This document shows positions 7,807-20,201 of a stretch of 24,488 nt of DNA, in pieces. The stretch comes from Lachnospiraceae bacterium UBA3638. GTDB taxonomy: Bacteria > Bacillota > Clostridia > Lachnospirales > Lachnospiraceae. Positions within the stretch are counted from its first letter, which is position 1, and the number at the start of each line of letters is the position of its first letter. The stretch lies in the NCBI GenBank assembly GCA_002373595.1, contig DFKT01000084.1, forward strand, positions 1 to 24,488, given 5' to 3'. The notes beneath the pieces were generated by a model. It saw only the letters and a list, made by a program, of their open reading frames with translations. It did no database searches and was not told the origin of the DNA. A program made the translations under genes and the position numbers.

Positions 7807-8330
7807 ATGCTGTTATTAACTGAAGAAAACAGCTATCTGTTCGGCATTGATATGCAGCTCATTGCCGGATCCTGCCTAATGATCATAGCGATCTTTGTCC
7901 TGTTCCTGCTCATGAGTTACTTCCTTTTCGAGCCCGCCAAGAAGTATCTGGCAGCCCGTAAAGAGAGGATCCACGGAGATCTTGAGTCGGCTGCTTCCGC
8001 AAAGGAAGAGGCCGAGAGCCTGAAGGCAGAGTACGAGGCTAAGCTCAAAGATATCGACAAAGAAGCCGAGGAGATCCTTCGCGATGCTCATCAGAGAGCA
8101 CTTGCGGCGGAGAGACAGGTTGTCGATGAGGCTAAGGCTGAGGCTGAGAGGATCCGCGAACATGCCCGCAGAGAGGCAGAACTCGAAAAGCAGAAGGTTG
8201 CGGATGATGTTAAGAAGGAGATGATCGTACTGGCATCAATGATTGCCGGCAAGGTCGTCACTTCCCAGATCGATACGCGCGTACAGGATCAGCTCGTCAG
8301 GGATGCACTTAAGGAAATAGGTAATTCCAC

Positions 8331-8343
<13 letters not shown>
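7807..8343 (+). CDS. atpF: F-type ATP synthase subunit b
   Basis: This 178-residue peripheral stalk subunit has one N-terminal membrane helix (about residues 15-41, ending SYFLFEP), then a long charged helix rich in A, E, K and R that forms the b-dimer, and a C-terminal part ending near residue 178. The pattern FEPAKKYLAARKERI after the membrane helix is typical. The start at 7807 is chosen because AAGGAGG (7793-7799) is seven bases upstream; the ATG at 7801 would leave almost no spacing. The last 13 bases overlap atpH. Confidence 0.93.
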
Positions 8344-10405
<2,062 letters not shown>

Positions 10406-10427
10406 GTTTATAAAAAGGAGATGCATT

Positions 10428-11288
10428 ATGGCATCGATGCGCGATATTAAGCGGCGCAGATCGAGTATTCAGGGTACGCAGCAGATCACGAAAGCCATGA
10501 AACTCGTATCAACTGTCAAACTCCAGCGCGCCCGCAGCAACGCAGAAAAGACAAAGACATATTTCGATACGATGTATCGCACGGTCGGAAGCATTCTCTC
10601 GAGAGTAGGAACTATCGATCACAGATATCTCACTCCCGGAGAGTGCACCCGCAAGGCCGTAGTCGTGATCACTTCCAACCGCGGACTCGCCGGCGGATAC
10701 AACTCAAATGTTGTAAGACAGCTCACCGCGATGGAGGATTGGGACAAGTCGGAGACAGATATCTACGCCATCGGAAACAAGGGCGGAGAGTATCTCGACC
10801 GCCACGGATACACCGTTAAGGAATCACTCCCCGAGGTTATAGAGGCTCCGACCTACAAGGATGCGAGCAGCCTCGCAGACAGACTCCTTGAGTCTTTCGG
10901 AAACGGAGAAATCGGAGAGATCTATCTCGCATATACTTTCTTCAAGAACACGGTAAGCCATGAGCCGAGACTTATAAAGCTCCTGCCCGTGGAGATACCG
11001 GAGGAAGATCTTGAGGAGAGTTCATCACAGGCTCTTATGAATTTCGAGCCCAAGGATGAGGAAGCGATAGACCTTATCATTCCGAAGTATATCTCGAGTC
11101 TTATCTACGGTGCAATGATGGAGGCTGTTGCCAGTGAGAACGGCGCGAGAATGCAGGCGATGGACAACGCAACCAGCAACGCGGAGGAGATGATAGACCA
11201 TCTCACGCTGATGTACAACAGAGCGCGTCAGGGCTCCATTACTCAGGAGCTTACGGAGATAATAGCCGGTGCTGAGGCAATCGGTTAA
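10428..11288 (+). CDS. atpG: F-type ATP synthase subunit gamma
   Basis: This 286-residue rotor shaft has a typical N-terminal helix MRDIKRRRSSIQGTQQITKA followed by MKLVSTVKLQRA, and the C-terminal helix ASENGARMQAMDNATSNAEE with NRARQGSITQELTEI after it. These two helices form the coiled coil in the centre of F1. The middle domain has VVITSNRGLAGGYNSN. AAAAGGAGA lies about eight bases ahead of the ATG. Length is normal. It is followed by a 45-base gap to atpD that holds a small GTGCC/GGCAC hairpin (11301-11316). Confidence 0.96.
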   Translation: MASMRDIKRRRSSIQGTQQITKAMKLVSTVKLQRARSNAEKTKTYFDTMYRTVGSILSRVGTIDHRYLTPGECTRKAVVVITSNRGLAGGYNSNVVRQLTAMEDWDKSETDIYAIGNKGGEYLDRHGYTVKESLPEVIEAPTYKDASSLADRLLESFGNGEIGEIYLAYTFFKNTVSHEPRLIKLLPVEIPEEDLEESSSQALMNFEPKDEEAIDLIIPKYISSLIYGAMMEAVASENGARMQAMDNATSNAEEMIDHLTLMYNRARQGSITQELTEIIAGAEAIG

Positions 11289-12722
<1,434 letters not shown>

Positions 12723-12736
12723 GTTAAGGAGTCAAA

Positions 12737-13138
12737 ATGGCTGATAAGGAATTTACGCTGCGTATAGTCACTCCCGAGAGAGTATTCTACGAGGGAAACG
12801 CGCAGATGGTTGAATTTAATACTACCGAAGGCGAGATAGGTGTCCTTCCCGGACATATTCCGCTCACGGTGATCGTAAGTCCCGGACTGCTCCGTATCCA
12901 TGAGGAGGAGGGAGTGAAGATTGCAGCTCTTCATGCGGGATTTGCGGAGATACTTCCCGACGGTATATCGATACTGGCCGAGATTGTCGAATGGCCGGAG
13001 GAGATAGATAAGGAGCGTGCGGATGCAGCGCTTCACCGTGCGGAAGAGAGACTCAAGAGTAAGGATGGCGATCAGGATGTAAAGCGTGCGGAACTTGCAC
13101 TCAAGCGTGCAGTCGCCAGAATAGAAGCCTTGAAGTAA
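12737..13138 (+). CDS. atpC: F-type ATP synthase subunit epsilon
   Basis: This 133-residue protein is the rotor foot of F1 and a regulator of ATP hydrolysis. The N-terminal beta-sandwich is marked by LRIVTPERVFYEG, then EGEIGVLPGHIPL, and the C-terminal part is helical and charged. The ribosome site AAGGAG (12725-12730) precedes the ATG. It is the last gene of the operon; the terminator begins 16 bases after its stop. Length is typical. Confidence 0.95.
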   Translation: MADKEFTLRIVTPERVFYEGNAQMVEFNTTEGEIGVLPGHIPLTVIVSPGLLRIHEEEGVKIAALHAGFAEILPDGISILAEIVEWPEEIDKERADAALHRAEERLKSKDGDQDVKRAELALKRAVARIEALK

Positions 13139-13154
13139 TAGTCGCAAGAGTAAA

Positions 13155-13189
13155 GATGCCGTCCGCAAGCCGGATGGCATCTTGTTTTA
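13155..13189 (+). terminator. Rho-independent terminator of the atp operon
   Basis: An 11-base stem, GATGCCGTCCG (13155-13165) with CGGATGGCATC (13171-13181), contains one G-T wobble. The loop is CAAGC, and TTGTTTT follows. It lies 16 bases after atpC and before the next gene, and is a strong textbook terminator. Confidence 0.92.
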
Positions 13190-13198
13190 TGGATATCA

Positions 13199-15736
13199 AT
13201 GAAGAAAGTAATCCTTAGGATAATAATACTTCCTATCATCTTCATATTGACGCTGATCATAGCGGGAAGGATCCTCAACCAGGGCCATGAGAATATAACC
13301 ATGGAAATGGCAGGGGCGACTTTTCCGCTTATCTCTTTTGCTCAGGATGATGACACTCCGTATTACAATACGCTGCACGGATATGCCGGAAGCGCTGACT
13401 ATTCGCTGCAGCAGGATTCGCTTACAGTACTGTCCGAAAACAGAGATCTGCTGTTCCGTATAGAGACGTACGGCAATCTCGTATCGGGCATATCCTATGA
13501 AGTAAGGAGTCTCTCCGGAGACAGACTGATAGAGAAAAACACTCCCGACACATATGAACTCTCACAGGACGGCAAACTCCTCACGGGTAAGATAGTATTA
13601 AAGGATCTGCTCGAATATGACCGGGAATACTCCCTGAGAGTGGATGTAAGGGTAAATGATACAAGGGAGATCCATTTCTATACCAAGGTTATTTGGCCGG
13701 GGAATAATGACATGGGTGAAAGGCTCTCTTTTATTTCTGACTTCCATGATAAGCTCTTTAATGAGGAACAGGCCAAGACTCTGTCCAGATATTTAGAGCC
13801 CAACGCGGGCCTTAATGATAACTCGGATTTTGCACATGTCGATATTCACTCATCGCTCAATCAGCTGACTTACGGTGAGTTGGGCGTATATCCCTTTAAA
13901 GAACCCGTTATCACATTGAAAGACAGTGCGGGAGAGGTATCTACTTTCCTTGTCGATTATATGATGCAGAGCGGACGCGGAGACGATAAGACATATTATT
14001 TCGCTGAGGAGCTGTATCGTATCAGATACACACCGGAGAGGGTATATCTGCTCGACTACAGGAGAACGATGGACAGGATCGTGAACTCTGAGGATATGCC
14101 TGTCAATGACAAGATAGTAATAGGAATCTCAAGCGGTGATATAGAGATAAGCGAGAGCGAAGACGGAAGGATCATGGCGTTCGTCTATCTCGGGAGACTC
14201 TTCGGATACAATACCGGATCGGGTAAGTTCGCGGATATATTCAGCTTTGACAGGAGCGGCGAGCCTGACCTGAGGACGCTCTACGGAGCACATGATATTA
14301 AGGTTCTCGATATTGACGAGGCCGGAAATATCACATTCGCCGTATACGGATATATGAACGGAGGACGCCATGAGGGTGAAGTCGGAATAGAAATATATGT
14401 CTACAGCGATGAGAAAAATACCATCGAGGAGATAGTGTACATTCCATATGACGGAGAGTACGGTGTACTTAAAGAAGACCTGGAGAGACTGCTTTACCTT
14501 AACAGAAACGGGCATCTCTATGTATCGCTTGAGAACAGCGTGCTGATGATAGATCTCGAAAAAAGGTCCGTGGAGAGTATCAGGAGCCTCCCGGATGACG
14601 ATGCTGTAAGGACCAGTATCGATCACAGACTGCTGGTCGTTACGGAGAACTTGGAAGAAGAAGCGGGAGCTCTGAAGATCAGAAATCTAATGACCGAAAG
14701 TGAAGTGGCCATAAGGACGGAAACCGGAGATTCAATACGTTTCATCGGATTCATAGGACAGGATCTGGTTTACGGTATGGCACACCGCAGGGATATCTAT
14801 ACCGATAACAGCGGACATGTATTCTATCCGATGTACAGGATCTGTATATGCGATGAGTACGGCAAGCCTATCAAGAACTACGAGAATCAGGATGTATATG
14901 TTACTGACTGTCTCATCAAGGACAACCAGATATTGCTCACAAGAGTATCTATAGATGAGGACAGAAAGGTGAAGGATGTATCACCGGATCAGATAACGAC
15001 GAGCGCATTTACCGAGGAGTATCACAACTATGTAACGGTGACTGCGATAGATGTCTATAAGAAATACACTCAGATCCAGCTCCTGACAGCGGTAAATAAG
15101 AAATCGCTTAAGATCACATATCCGATGGAGGTCGTATATGAGGGCGGAAGGAGTCTGGAAGTCATCTTAGAAAAGCCTGAAAGATTCTATATATATGACG
15201 GGTATGGTCTCGAGGGTATATACAATCTGCCGGCTCCGGCAATAACTGAAGCTGACAGTGTATACGGCAGGGTAATAGCTCAGGACGGAAGCCTGATATG
15301 GAGGAGAGGATCCAGAGCTTCCAAGAATCAGATAATGTCGATAGAGCATGAGTCTGTCACCGAAGATAAGAACAGTGTGGCAGTATGTTTGGACAGTATG
15401 ATGAAGTACAAAGGGATCATTCGTAATTCCGATTATCTGCTGATGCAGGGGCAGACACCGATACAGATACTCTCCGAGAATATGCCCGAGGAGAAAATAC
15501 TTAAGCTTTACGGCAGCTCACTTGATAATATACTCTACTATGTGGCACAGGATATACCTGTTATAGCGCTTCTCGGGGATGACACTGCAGTGATGGTCAT
15601 AGGATATAATGACCAGATAATAGTGGCTCTTGATCCCGCCGCGGAAGAATTAAAGCGTATTTCCATAGATAAAGCGAAAGAGATGTTTGAACTGAGCGGA
15701 AATATGTTCGTAACATATGTTGATCGCCAGGAATAA
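13199..15736 (+). CDS. Membrane-anchored protein of unknown function with degenerate C39-like peptidase C-terminus
   Basis: I do not recognise this 845-residue protein as a whole. It starts with a membrane helix, VILRIIILPIIFILTLIIAG (about residues 4-23), after two lysines, so the rest is probably outside the cell. Residues about 60-300 are beta-rich with many aromatic and charged residues. Residues about 300-620 have repeated short beta-strand blocks such as LEDLERLLYLNRNGHLYVS-like units, suggesting a propeller. Residues about 722-840 resemble the Peptidase_C39_2 fold: CLDSMMKYKGI, then VIALLGDDTAVMVIGYND, then VALDPA. The site where the family has Cys reads S726, and the His position reads T796; D812 is kept. 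It therefore looks catalytically dead. The gene begins 10 bases after the atp terminator with a weak ribosome site (start at 13199), and is followed by a bidirectional terminator, so it stands alone. A wall or peptide binding role is speculation. Confidence 0.7.
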   Translation: MKKVILRIIILPIIFILTLIIAGRILNQGHENITMEMAGATFPLISFAQDDDTPYYNTLHGYAGSADYSLQQDSLTVLSENRDLLFRIETYGNLVSGISYEVRSLSGDRLIEKNTPDTYELSQDGKLLTGKIVLKDLLEYDREYSLRVDVRVNDTREIHFYTKVIWPGNNDMGERLSFISDFHDKLFNEEQAKTLSRYLEPNAGLNDNSDFAHVDIHSSLNQLTYGELGVYPFKEPVITLKDSAGEVSTFLVDYMMQSGRGDDKTYYFAEELYRIRYTPERVYLLDYRRTMDRIVNSEDMPVNDKIVIGISSGDIEISESEDGRIMAFVYLGRLFGYNTGSGKFADIFSFDRSGEPDLRTLYGAHDIKVLDIDEAGNITFAVYGYMNGGRHEGEVGIEIYVYSDEKNTIEEIVYIPYDGEYGVLKEDLERLLYLNRNGHLYVSLENSVLMIDLEKRSVESIRSLPDDDAVRTSIDHRLLVVTENLEEEAGALKIRNLMTESEVAIRTETGDSIRFIGFIGQDLVYGMAHRRDIYTDNSGHVFYPMYRICICDEYGKPIKNYENQDVYVTDCLIKDNQILLTRVSIDEDRKVKDVSPDQITTSAFTEEYHNYVTVTAIDVYKKYTQIQLLTAVNKKSLKITYPMEVVYEGGRSLEVILEKPERFYIYDGYGLEGIYNLPAPAITEADSVYGRVIAQDGSLIWRRGSRASKNQIMSIEHESVTEDKNSVAVCLDSMMKYKGIIRNSDYLLMQGQTPIQILSENMPEEKILKLYGSSLDNILYYVAQDIPVIALLGDDTAVMVIGYNDQIIVALDPAAEELKRISIDKAKEMFELSGNMFVTYVDRQE

Positions 15737-15760
15737 GTTAAAACATAACAAAAAATGGGC

Positions 15761-15794
15761 AAAAAAAACGGCTGCCATGAGCAGTCGCTTTTTT
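15761..15794. terminator. Bidirectional rho-independent terminator
   Basis: CGGCTGC (15769-15775) pairs with GCAGTCG (15781-15787), with one G-T wobble and loop CATGA. Eight A residues lie before the stem and CTTTTTT after it. It therefore can stop transcription of the 845-residue gene from the left and of spoVG from the right. The genes converge here. Confidence 0.85.
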
Positions 15795-15820
15795 GCGCAT
15801 TTTTAACCTGCGATCGATAT

Positions 15821-16096
15821 TTACTCGCTCTGTGCGAGCTCGGCGCTGGCTTTTTCGTACTCTTCAAGGATCACTTTCTGAACCATTTCGCGAGTGTCCT
15901 TATTGATGGGGTGAGCGATGTCACGATACTCTCCATCGGTCGATTTCTTGCTGGGCATTGCTATGAACAGTCCCTTTTCGCCTTCGATAACCTTGATGTC
16001 GTGCACAACGAATTCGTCATCCAGTGTGATGGAAACGACCGCGCGCATTTTTCCCTCTGATGTAATCTTACGCACTCTCACATCTGTTATCTTCAT
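15821..16096 (-). CDS. spoVG: Septation/regulatory protein SpoVG
   Basis: This 91-residue protein closely matches SpoVG. It begins [11 protein letters not shown], then [20 protein letters not shown], and has the very conserved [10 protein letters not shown] and [14 protein letters not shown]. SpoVG is a small nucleic-acid-binding regulator that in Bacillus affects septation and in other bacteria binds RNA or DNA. It is not proof of sporulation, since many non-sporing clostridia carry it. The start at 16096 is chosen because AGGAG (16109-16105) lies eight bases upstream. An in-frame ATG at 16159 would add 21 residues without homology-like character. It follows glgD after a 156-base gap with its own promoter. 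Confidence 0.95.
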   Translation of the reverse strand: MKITDVRVRKITSEGKMRAVVSITLDDEFVVHDIKVIEGEKGLFIAMPSKKSTDGEYRDIAHPINKDTREMVQKVILEEYEKASAELAQSE

Positions 16097-16181
16097 ACTG
16101 CAAACTCCTGTATGCTGTGCCGATCGATGCCTCCCTTCGCTGTCTGTACCGATGATCAACTGGAATTATGTTACTCCTAAT

Positions 16182-16210
16182 ATTTAACATGGAGAAGCAG
16201 GAGTTGTAAA
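16182..16210 (-). promoter_or_regulatory. Probable sigma-A promoter of spoVG
   Basis: On the minus strand TTTACA (16210-16205, five of six) is followed by a 17-base spacer and TTAAAT (16187-16182). The predicted transcription start is near 16175, giving a leader of about 80 bases. No convincing sigma-H site, which controls spoVG in Bacillus, was seen in this gap. Confidence 0.6.
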
Positions 16211-16223
16211 GCAATATTTTGTT

Positions 16224-16242
16224 CAAAAGTGCCCGACTTTTG
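16224..16242 (-). terminator. Hairpin after glgD, possible weak terminator
   Basis: CAAAAGT and ACTTTTG form a perfect seven-base stem around the loop CGGGC on the minus strand, ten bases after the glgD stop. The next bases are AACAAAATATTG, not a T-run, so termination is likely partial and some glgCD transcript may read into spoVG. Confidence 0.4.
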
Positions 16243-16252
16243 CTGTCGAAGA

Positions 16253-17371
16253 CTACATTACGAAGCGTTCGCCCTGCTCAACGACGATCTTTATACCGTC
16301 ATCACCGCGCAGGAAGGAACCACCGCGGATGGTACCGTGGCTCTCTACGATACAGTTCTCGATCGTCGAATTGTCTCCGATGTAGACATCGTTGAGGATG
16401 ATCGAATTACGGATGGTGCAGCCGTTTCCGACATAGCTTGCCTTGAATATGACGGAATTCTCCACCGTGCCGTTGATGATGCATCCACTCGATATGAGAC
16501 TGCCACGGATGTTTGCTCCGGGATTGTATTTGGCCGGAGGCAGATCATCCACTTTGGAATAGATATTGGGATACTCCTTAAAGAAGTAATTGCGAACCTG
16601 ACTCTCGAGGAAATCCATATTCGTGTAGTAATAGTCCTCGACAGATGCTATGTTTCTCCAATATGTCTTGAGTCTGTAGCCGAAGATCCTCTTTACATCC
16701 TTGTATCTGATGAGGACATCTCTTACGAGGTCGTAGCGATCCTCCTCAGCACATTTCTCGATCATCTCGATCAGCATACGGCGTCTGATAACATATATGC
16801 CGCAGGAGATGGTATTGGTCTTGGGCTGGAGGGGTTTCTCTTCGAAGTCCGTAACTCTGTCATCCTCGTTGAGGAGAACGGTTCCGTATCTCGAAGGGTC
16901 GTCATCGCTTTCGAGATCCTTGACCACTATAGTGATATCGGCTTTCTTGTTGATGTGATACTCAAGGAGCTTGTTGAAGTCCATCTTATATACACAGTCG
17001 CCGGATGCGATGATGACATAGGGCTCGTGGCTTTCTTTGAGGAAGTCCAGATTCTGGTAGATGGCATCAGCAGTGCCTCTGTACCAGTTGCTGTTATCGG
17101 ATGTCATAGCGGGTGTCATGACGAAGAGTCCGCCCTGCTTACGTCCGAAGTCCCACCACTTGGATGAACTCAGGTGAGTATTGAGACTGCCTGCATTGTA
17201 CTGCGTGAGGACAGCCACCTTCTGCATATGCGAGTTTGACATATTGCTCAGCGTGAAGTCTATACTGCGGTAGCTTCCTGCGATCGGCATGGCGCATACG
17301 GCACGGCGCTTGGAGAGTGCTCCCATTCTGTGATTGTTTCCTCCGGCGAGGATTATTCCTATCGCTCTCAT
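16253..17371 (-). CDS. glgD: Glucose-1-phosphate adenylyltransferase subunit GlgD (regulatory, degenerate catalytic site)
   Basis: This 372-residue protein is a nucleotidyltransferase plus left-handed beta-helix, homologous to GlgC and paired with it. The N-terminal loop reads AGGNNHRMGALSKRR where GlgC has [18 protein letters not shown], so the phosphate-binding and catalytic basic residues are altered. SGDCVYKMDF keeps the metal aspartate. In other Firmicutes GlgD pairs with GlgC and stimulates it without activity of its own, making ADP-glucose for glycogen. The C-terminal repeats (ISSGCIINGTVENSVIF and following) form the beta-helix. The start is set by AGGTGAT ahead of it, inside the end of glgC; the two genes overlap by one base (TAATG). 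Confidence 0.93.
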   Translation of the reverse strand: MRAIGIILAGGNNHRMGALSKRRAVCAMPIAGSYRSIDFTLSNMSNSHMQKVAVLTQYNAGSLNTHLSSSKWWDFGRKQGGLFVMTPAMTSDNSNWYRGTADAIYQNLDFLKESHEPYVIIASGDCVYKMDFNKLLEYHINKKADITIVVKDLESDDDPSRYGTVLLNEDDRVTDFEEKPLQPKTNTISCGIYVIRRRMLIEMIEKCAEEDRYDLVRDVLIRYKDVKRIFGYRLKTYWRNIASVEDYYYTNMDFLESQVRNYFFKEYPNIYSKVDDLPPAKYNPGANIRGSLISSGCIINGTVENSVIFKASYVGNGCTIRNSIILNDVYIGDNSTIENCIVESHGTIRGGSFLRGDDGIKIVVEQGERFVM

Positions 17372-18642
17372 TACATATCACCTGCCTTTATAAGTGTGCG
17401 TCCGCCGTTTAAATATCCGTTCTCATAATCGGAGGGTTCGGTCTCTCCGTAGATAACGGTATTTTTGCCTGCACTGACTCCCGCCGGGATGATACTCTTC
17501 TCGCCGACGGTGACTATTCCGCTGTTATAGATATGAGGTGCGGTTTCATTCGGGATCTCGTCTCCGAGTCCTAACTTAACGCCGTCGCCGATCAGACATT
17601 TCTCGGCTATGATACCCTTGTAGATCTCACAGTTGTCTCCGATGGTGGTCTCGTTCATTACGATCGAATCGCGGATGATCGTATTCTTGCCGATGGTCAC
17701 ACCGCGCCCTATGACAGAATTGTAGACCTTACCGTAGACTTCGGTTCCTTCACCGATGATGCAGCGGTCAACGACGCTGTCCATCGAGAAATACTGAGGG
17801 GGCTGGATATCACTCTTGGTGTAGATCTTCCAGTATTCCTCATACAGATTGAACTCGGGTACTATATCGATGAGCTCCATATTGGCTTCCCAGTAGGATG
17901 AGAGAGTACCTACATCTTTCCAGTAGCCGTTAAATTCGTACGCGTAGAGAGGGAATCCCTGCTCTCTGCAGTACGGGATGATATGCTTTCCGAAATCAAG
18001 ATTCTCCTGATCCTTTAATGCGAGCATTCCTTTTCTGAGTGTGGGCCAGTTAAAGATATATATGCCCATGCTCGCGAGATTGCTGCGGGGATGCTCGGGC
18101 TTTTCCTCAAACTCCGTGATCCTTCTGTCCTCGTCGGTGATCATGATGCCGAAGCGGGATGCCTCCTCAAGAGGAACGGGCATAACTGCGATAGTGACAT
18201 CCGCACCCTTGGCCTTGTGGAAGTCGAGCATCACTTCGTAATCCATTTTGTAGATATGATCTCCCGAAAGGATGAGCACATAGTCGGGATTGAAATTTTC
18301 GATATATTCCAGATTCTGGTAGATGGCATTGGCGGTACCTGAGTACCACTCTCCGCCTGAACTGCCTTCATAGGGCGGCAAGACACTCACTCCGCCGATA
18401 TTACGGTCGAGGTCCCAGGGGATACCTATGCCGATATGGGAATTAAGTCTGAGAGGCTGATACTGCGTCAGGACACCGACGGTATCGATACCCGAATTGA
18501 TACAGTTAGAGAGCGGGAAATCGATAATGCGATATTTGCCTCCGAAGGCTACAGCGGGCTTAGCTACTTTTGATGTCAGAACCCCAAGTCGGCTGCCCTG
18601 TCCGCCGGCTAGGAGCATCGCGATCATTTCCTTCTTTATCAT
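17371..18642 (-). CDS. glgC: Glucose-1-phosphate adenylyltransferase, catalytic subunit
   Basis: This 423-residue ADP-glucose pyrophosphorylase makes ADP-glucose from glucose 1-phosphate and ATP, the committed step of bacterial glycogen synthesis. The nucleotide loop [19 protein letters not shown] is at residues 12-30. [10 protein letters not shown] contains the catalytic D128; TEFEEKP and the sugar-binding [11 protein letters not shown] follow, and the C-terminal beta-helix is complete. The start is set at 18642 because GGGGAGG (18659-18653) lies about ten bases upstream on the minus strand and a good promoter follows further up. A longer in-frame start at 18747 would run across that promoter and add 35 unconserved residues. 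It is translated together with glgD. Confidence 0.95.
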   Translation of the reverse strand: MIKKEMIAMLLAGGQGSRLGVLTSKVAKPAVAFGGKYRIIDFPLSNCINSGIDTVGVLTQYQPLRLNSHIGIGIPWDLDRNIGGVSVLPPYEGSSGGEWYSGTANAIYQNLEYIENFNPDYVLILSGDHIYKMDYEVMLDFHKAKGADVTIAVMPVPLEEASRFGIMITDEDRRITEFEEKPEHPRSNLASMGIYIFNWPTLRKGMLALKDQENLDFGKHIIPYCREQGFPLYAYEFNGYWKDVGTLSSYWEANMELIDIVPEFNLYEEYWKIYTKSDIQPPQYFSMDSVVDRCIIGEGTEVYGKVYNSVIGRGVTIGKNTIIRDSIVMNETTIGDNCEIYKGIIAEKCLIGDGVKLGLGDEIPNETAPHIYNSGIVTVGEKSIIPAGVSAGKNTVIYGETEPSDYENGYLNGGRTLIKAGDM

Positions 18643-18670
18643 AGAGGATACCTCCCCAAAGTATATGAAT

Positions 18671-18699
18671 ATTGTATCATTTTTGGCTTGTTTTTGGAA
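18671..18699 (-). promoter_or_regulatory. Probable extended -10 promoter of glgCD
   Basis: On the minus strand TGATACAAT (18679-18671) gives TG, one base and TACAAT, an extended -10. TTCCAA (18699-18694) is 17 bases further up and matches the -35 only weakly (three of six). Transcription would start near 18664, about 22 bases before the glgC start codon. Confidence 0.55.
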
Positions 18700-18730
18700 T
18701 ATCTTTCGCCCTTTTTTTGCGGGAAAATAT

Positions 18731-18761
18731 ATTACACATTGTCCCAAAAATAAACTATAAT
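18731..18761 (+). promoter_or_regulatory. Probable promoter of murC
   Basis: A perfect TATAAT (18756-18761) lies 40 bases before the murC start. The best -35 is ATTACA (18731-18736, four of six) with a long 19-base spacer, so the -35 part is uncertain. It is divergent from the glgC promoter. Confidence 0.5.
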
Positions 18762-18800
18762 ATCTAGTTGAGTAAACAATGACGGGAGGATGACATCCGT

Positions 18801-20201
18801 ATGGAACATATAGACTTTAGCAGACCCTGTAAGATATATTTCTGCGGCATCGGCGGTATAAGCATGAGCGGTATCGCTGAGATACTTAAGGATGCGGGCT
18901 TCGACGTATCAGGCTCGGACCGCTCCGAAAGCGAAGTGACAGACAATCTCGTAAAGCACGGCATCAGAGTATTCATCGGACAGCGTGCGGAGAATATTCA
19001 GGATGATATAGATGTCGCCGTATTCACTGCGGCCATTCACGAGGACAATCCGGAGTATGTCGAACTCAGGAAGAGAAACATCCCCATGCTCTCGAGAGCG
19101 CAGCTGCTCGGGCAGATGATGAAATCATACAAAGTGCCTATCGCCATAAGCGGAACTCACGGCAAGACCACGACGACTTCCCTCATCAGCCAGATACTTC
19201 TTGAATCCGGCAAAGAGCCCACCATCAGCGTCGGCGGCATGATGCCTTCCATAGGCGGCAATGTGCGTGTGGGTGCGAAGGATTACTTTGTACTCGAAGC
19301 ATGTGAATATACCAACAGTTTCCTTGAGTTCTTCCCCCGTATAGGTGTGATCCTCAATGTCGAAGAGGATCATATGGACTTCTTCAAGGATATAGACGAT
19401 ATCAGAAATTCCTTTGCAAAGTTCGCGGGTCTTCTTCCCGCTGACGGAGCGCTGGTCATTAATTCCGCAATCCCCGAGTACAGAAAGCTTACAGCCGGCC
19501 TCGGATGCAAAGTGATCACCTACGGCATGGAAGAGAAGTGTGCGGACGGATCTGCTCCCGATTATTATCCCGGTGATATCTCATATGACGACATGGGATG
19601 TGCATCTTTTAAAGTGTACAGAAGAGGAGATCTTAAGGGCTCTGTAGTACTTAGGATCCCCGGAGAGCACAATATCGGAAATGCACTCGCAGCGATAGCC
19701 GTTGCCGATGAATGCGGTATCGACAATGACACCGCACTGTCAGCGCTTTCGAAGTTTACCGGCACGGACAGGAGATTCCAGTATAAGGGAACTACAGGCG
19801 GAGTGCGCATTGTGGACGATTATGCGCATCATCCGACCGAGATAAGAGCATCTCTGTCCGCAGCGTTAAAACTCAAATACAATAAGCTCTGGGTCGTATT
19901 CCAGCCTCATACATATTCGCGCACAGTCGCATTTTTGAAGGATTTCGCTGAAGCTCTTTCTATGGCGGATACAGTCGTCCTCGCAGATATCTATGCCGCG
20001 CGCGAGGTCAATACATGGGGCATCAGCTCGGATGATATCAGGAAAGAGATCGAGAAACTCGGCAAGAAGAGTTACTATTTCCCCTCTTTTGAAGAGATTG
20101 AAATTTTCCTTCTGAAAAATTGCATAAAGGATGACTTGTTGATAACGATGGGAGCGGGAGACGTTTATAAAATCGGCGAAGACCTGCTCGGAAGGGAATG
20201 A
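18801..20201 (+). CDS. murC: UDP-N-acetylmuramate--L-alanine ligase
   Basis: This 466-residue ligase adds L-alanine to UDP-MurNAc, using ATP, in the cytosolic part of peptidoglycan synthesis. The N-terminal UDP-binding domain begins [17 protein letters not shown]. The ATP loop GTHGKTTTT starts at residue 118 with K122. VEEDHMDFF follows, and [10 protein letters not shown] at residues 339-348 and QPHTYSR mark the C-terminal domain. Length is normal. GGGAGG (18784-18789) is 11 bases before the ATG, rather long, but no better in-frame start exists. It has its own promoter and stands apart from the dnaD-like gene by 255 bases. Confidence 0.97.
   Translation: MEHIDFSRPCKIYFCGIGGISMSGIAEILKDAGFDVSGSDRSESEVTDNLVKHGIRVFIGQRAENIQDDIDVAVFTAAIHEDNPEYVELRKRNIPMLSRAQLLGQMMKSYKVPIAISGTHGKTTTTSLISQILLESGKEPTISVGGMMPSIGGNVRVGAKDYFVLEACEYTNSFLEFFPRIGVILNVEEDHMDFFKDIDDIRNSFAKFAGLLPADGALVINSAIPEYRKLTAGLGCKVITYGMEEKCADGSAPDYYPGDISYDDMGCASFKVYRRGDLKGSVVLRIPGEHNIGNALAAIAVADECGIDNDTALSALSKFTGTDRRFQYKGTTGGVRIVDDYAHHPTEIRASLSAALKLKYNKLWVVFQPHTYSRTVAFLKDFAEALSMADTVVLADIYAAREVNTWGISSDDIRKEIEKLGKKSYYFPSFEEIEIFLLKNCIKDDLLITMGAGDVYKIGEDLLGRE

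Noticed and set aside
16229..17167. Open frame of 312 codons on the plus strand
   Set aside because: Antisense to glgD, whose motifs are clear; the translation has no domain pattern and no ribosome site.
18643..18747. N-terminal extension of glgC by 35 codons
   Set aside because: It would cross the extended -10 promoter and the strong ribosome site, and the added residues are not GlgC-like.
18790..18813. Seven-codon frame ahead of murC
   Set aside because: The GGGAGG is directly against its ATG, leaving no spacing; it is more likely chance overlap with the murC ribosome site.
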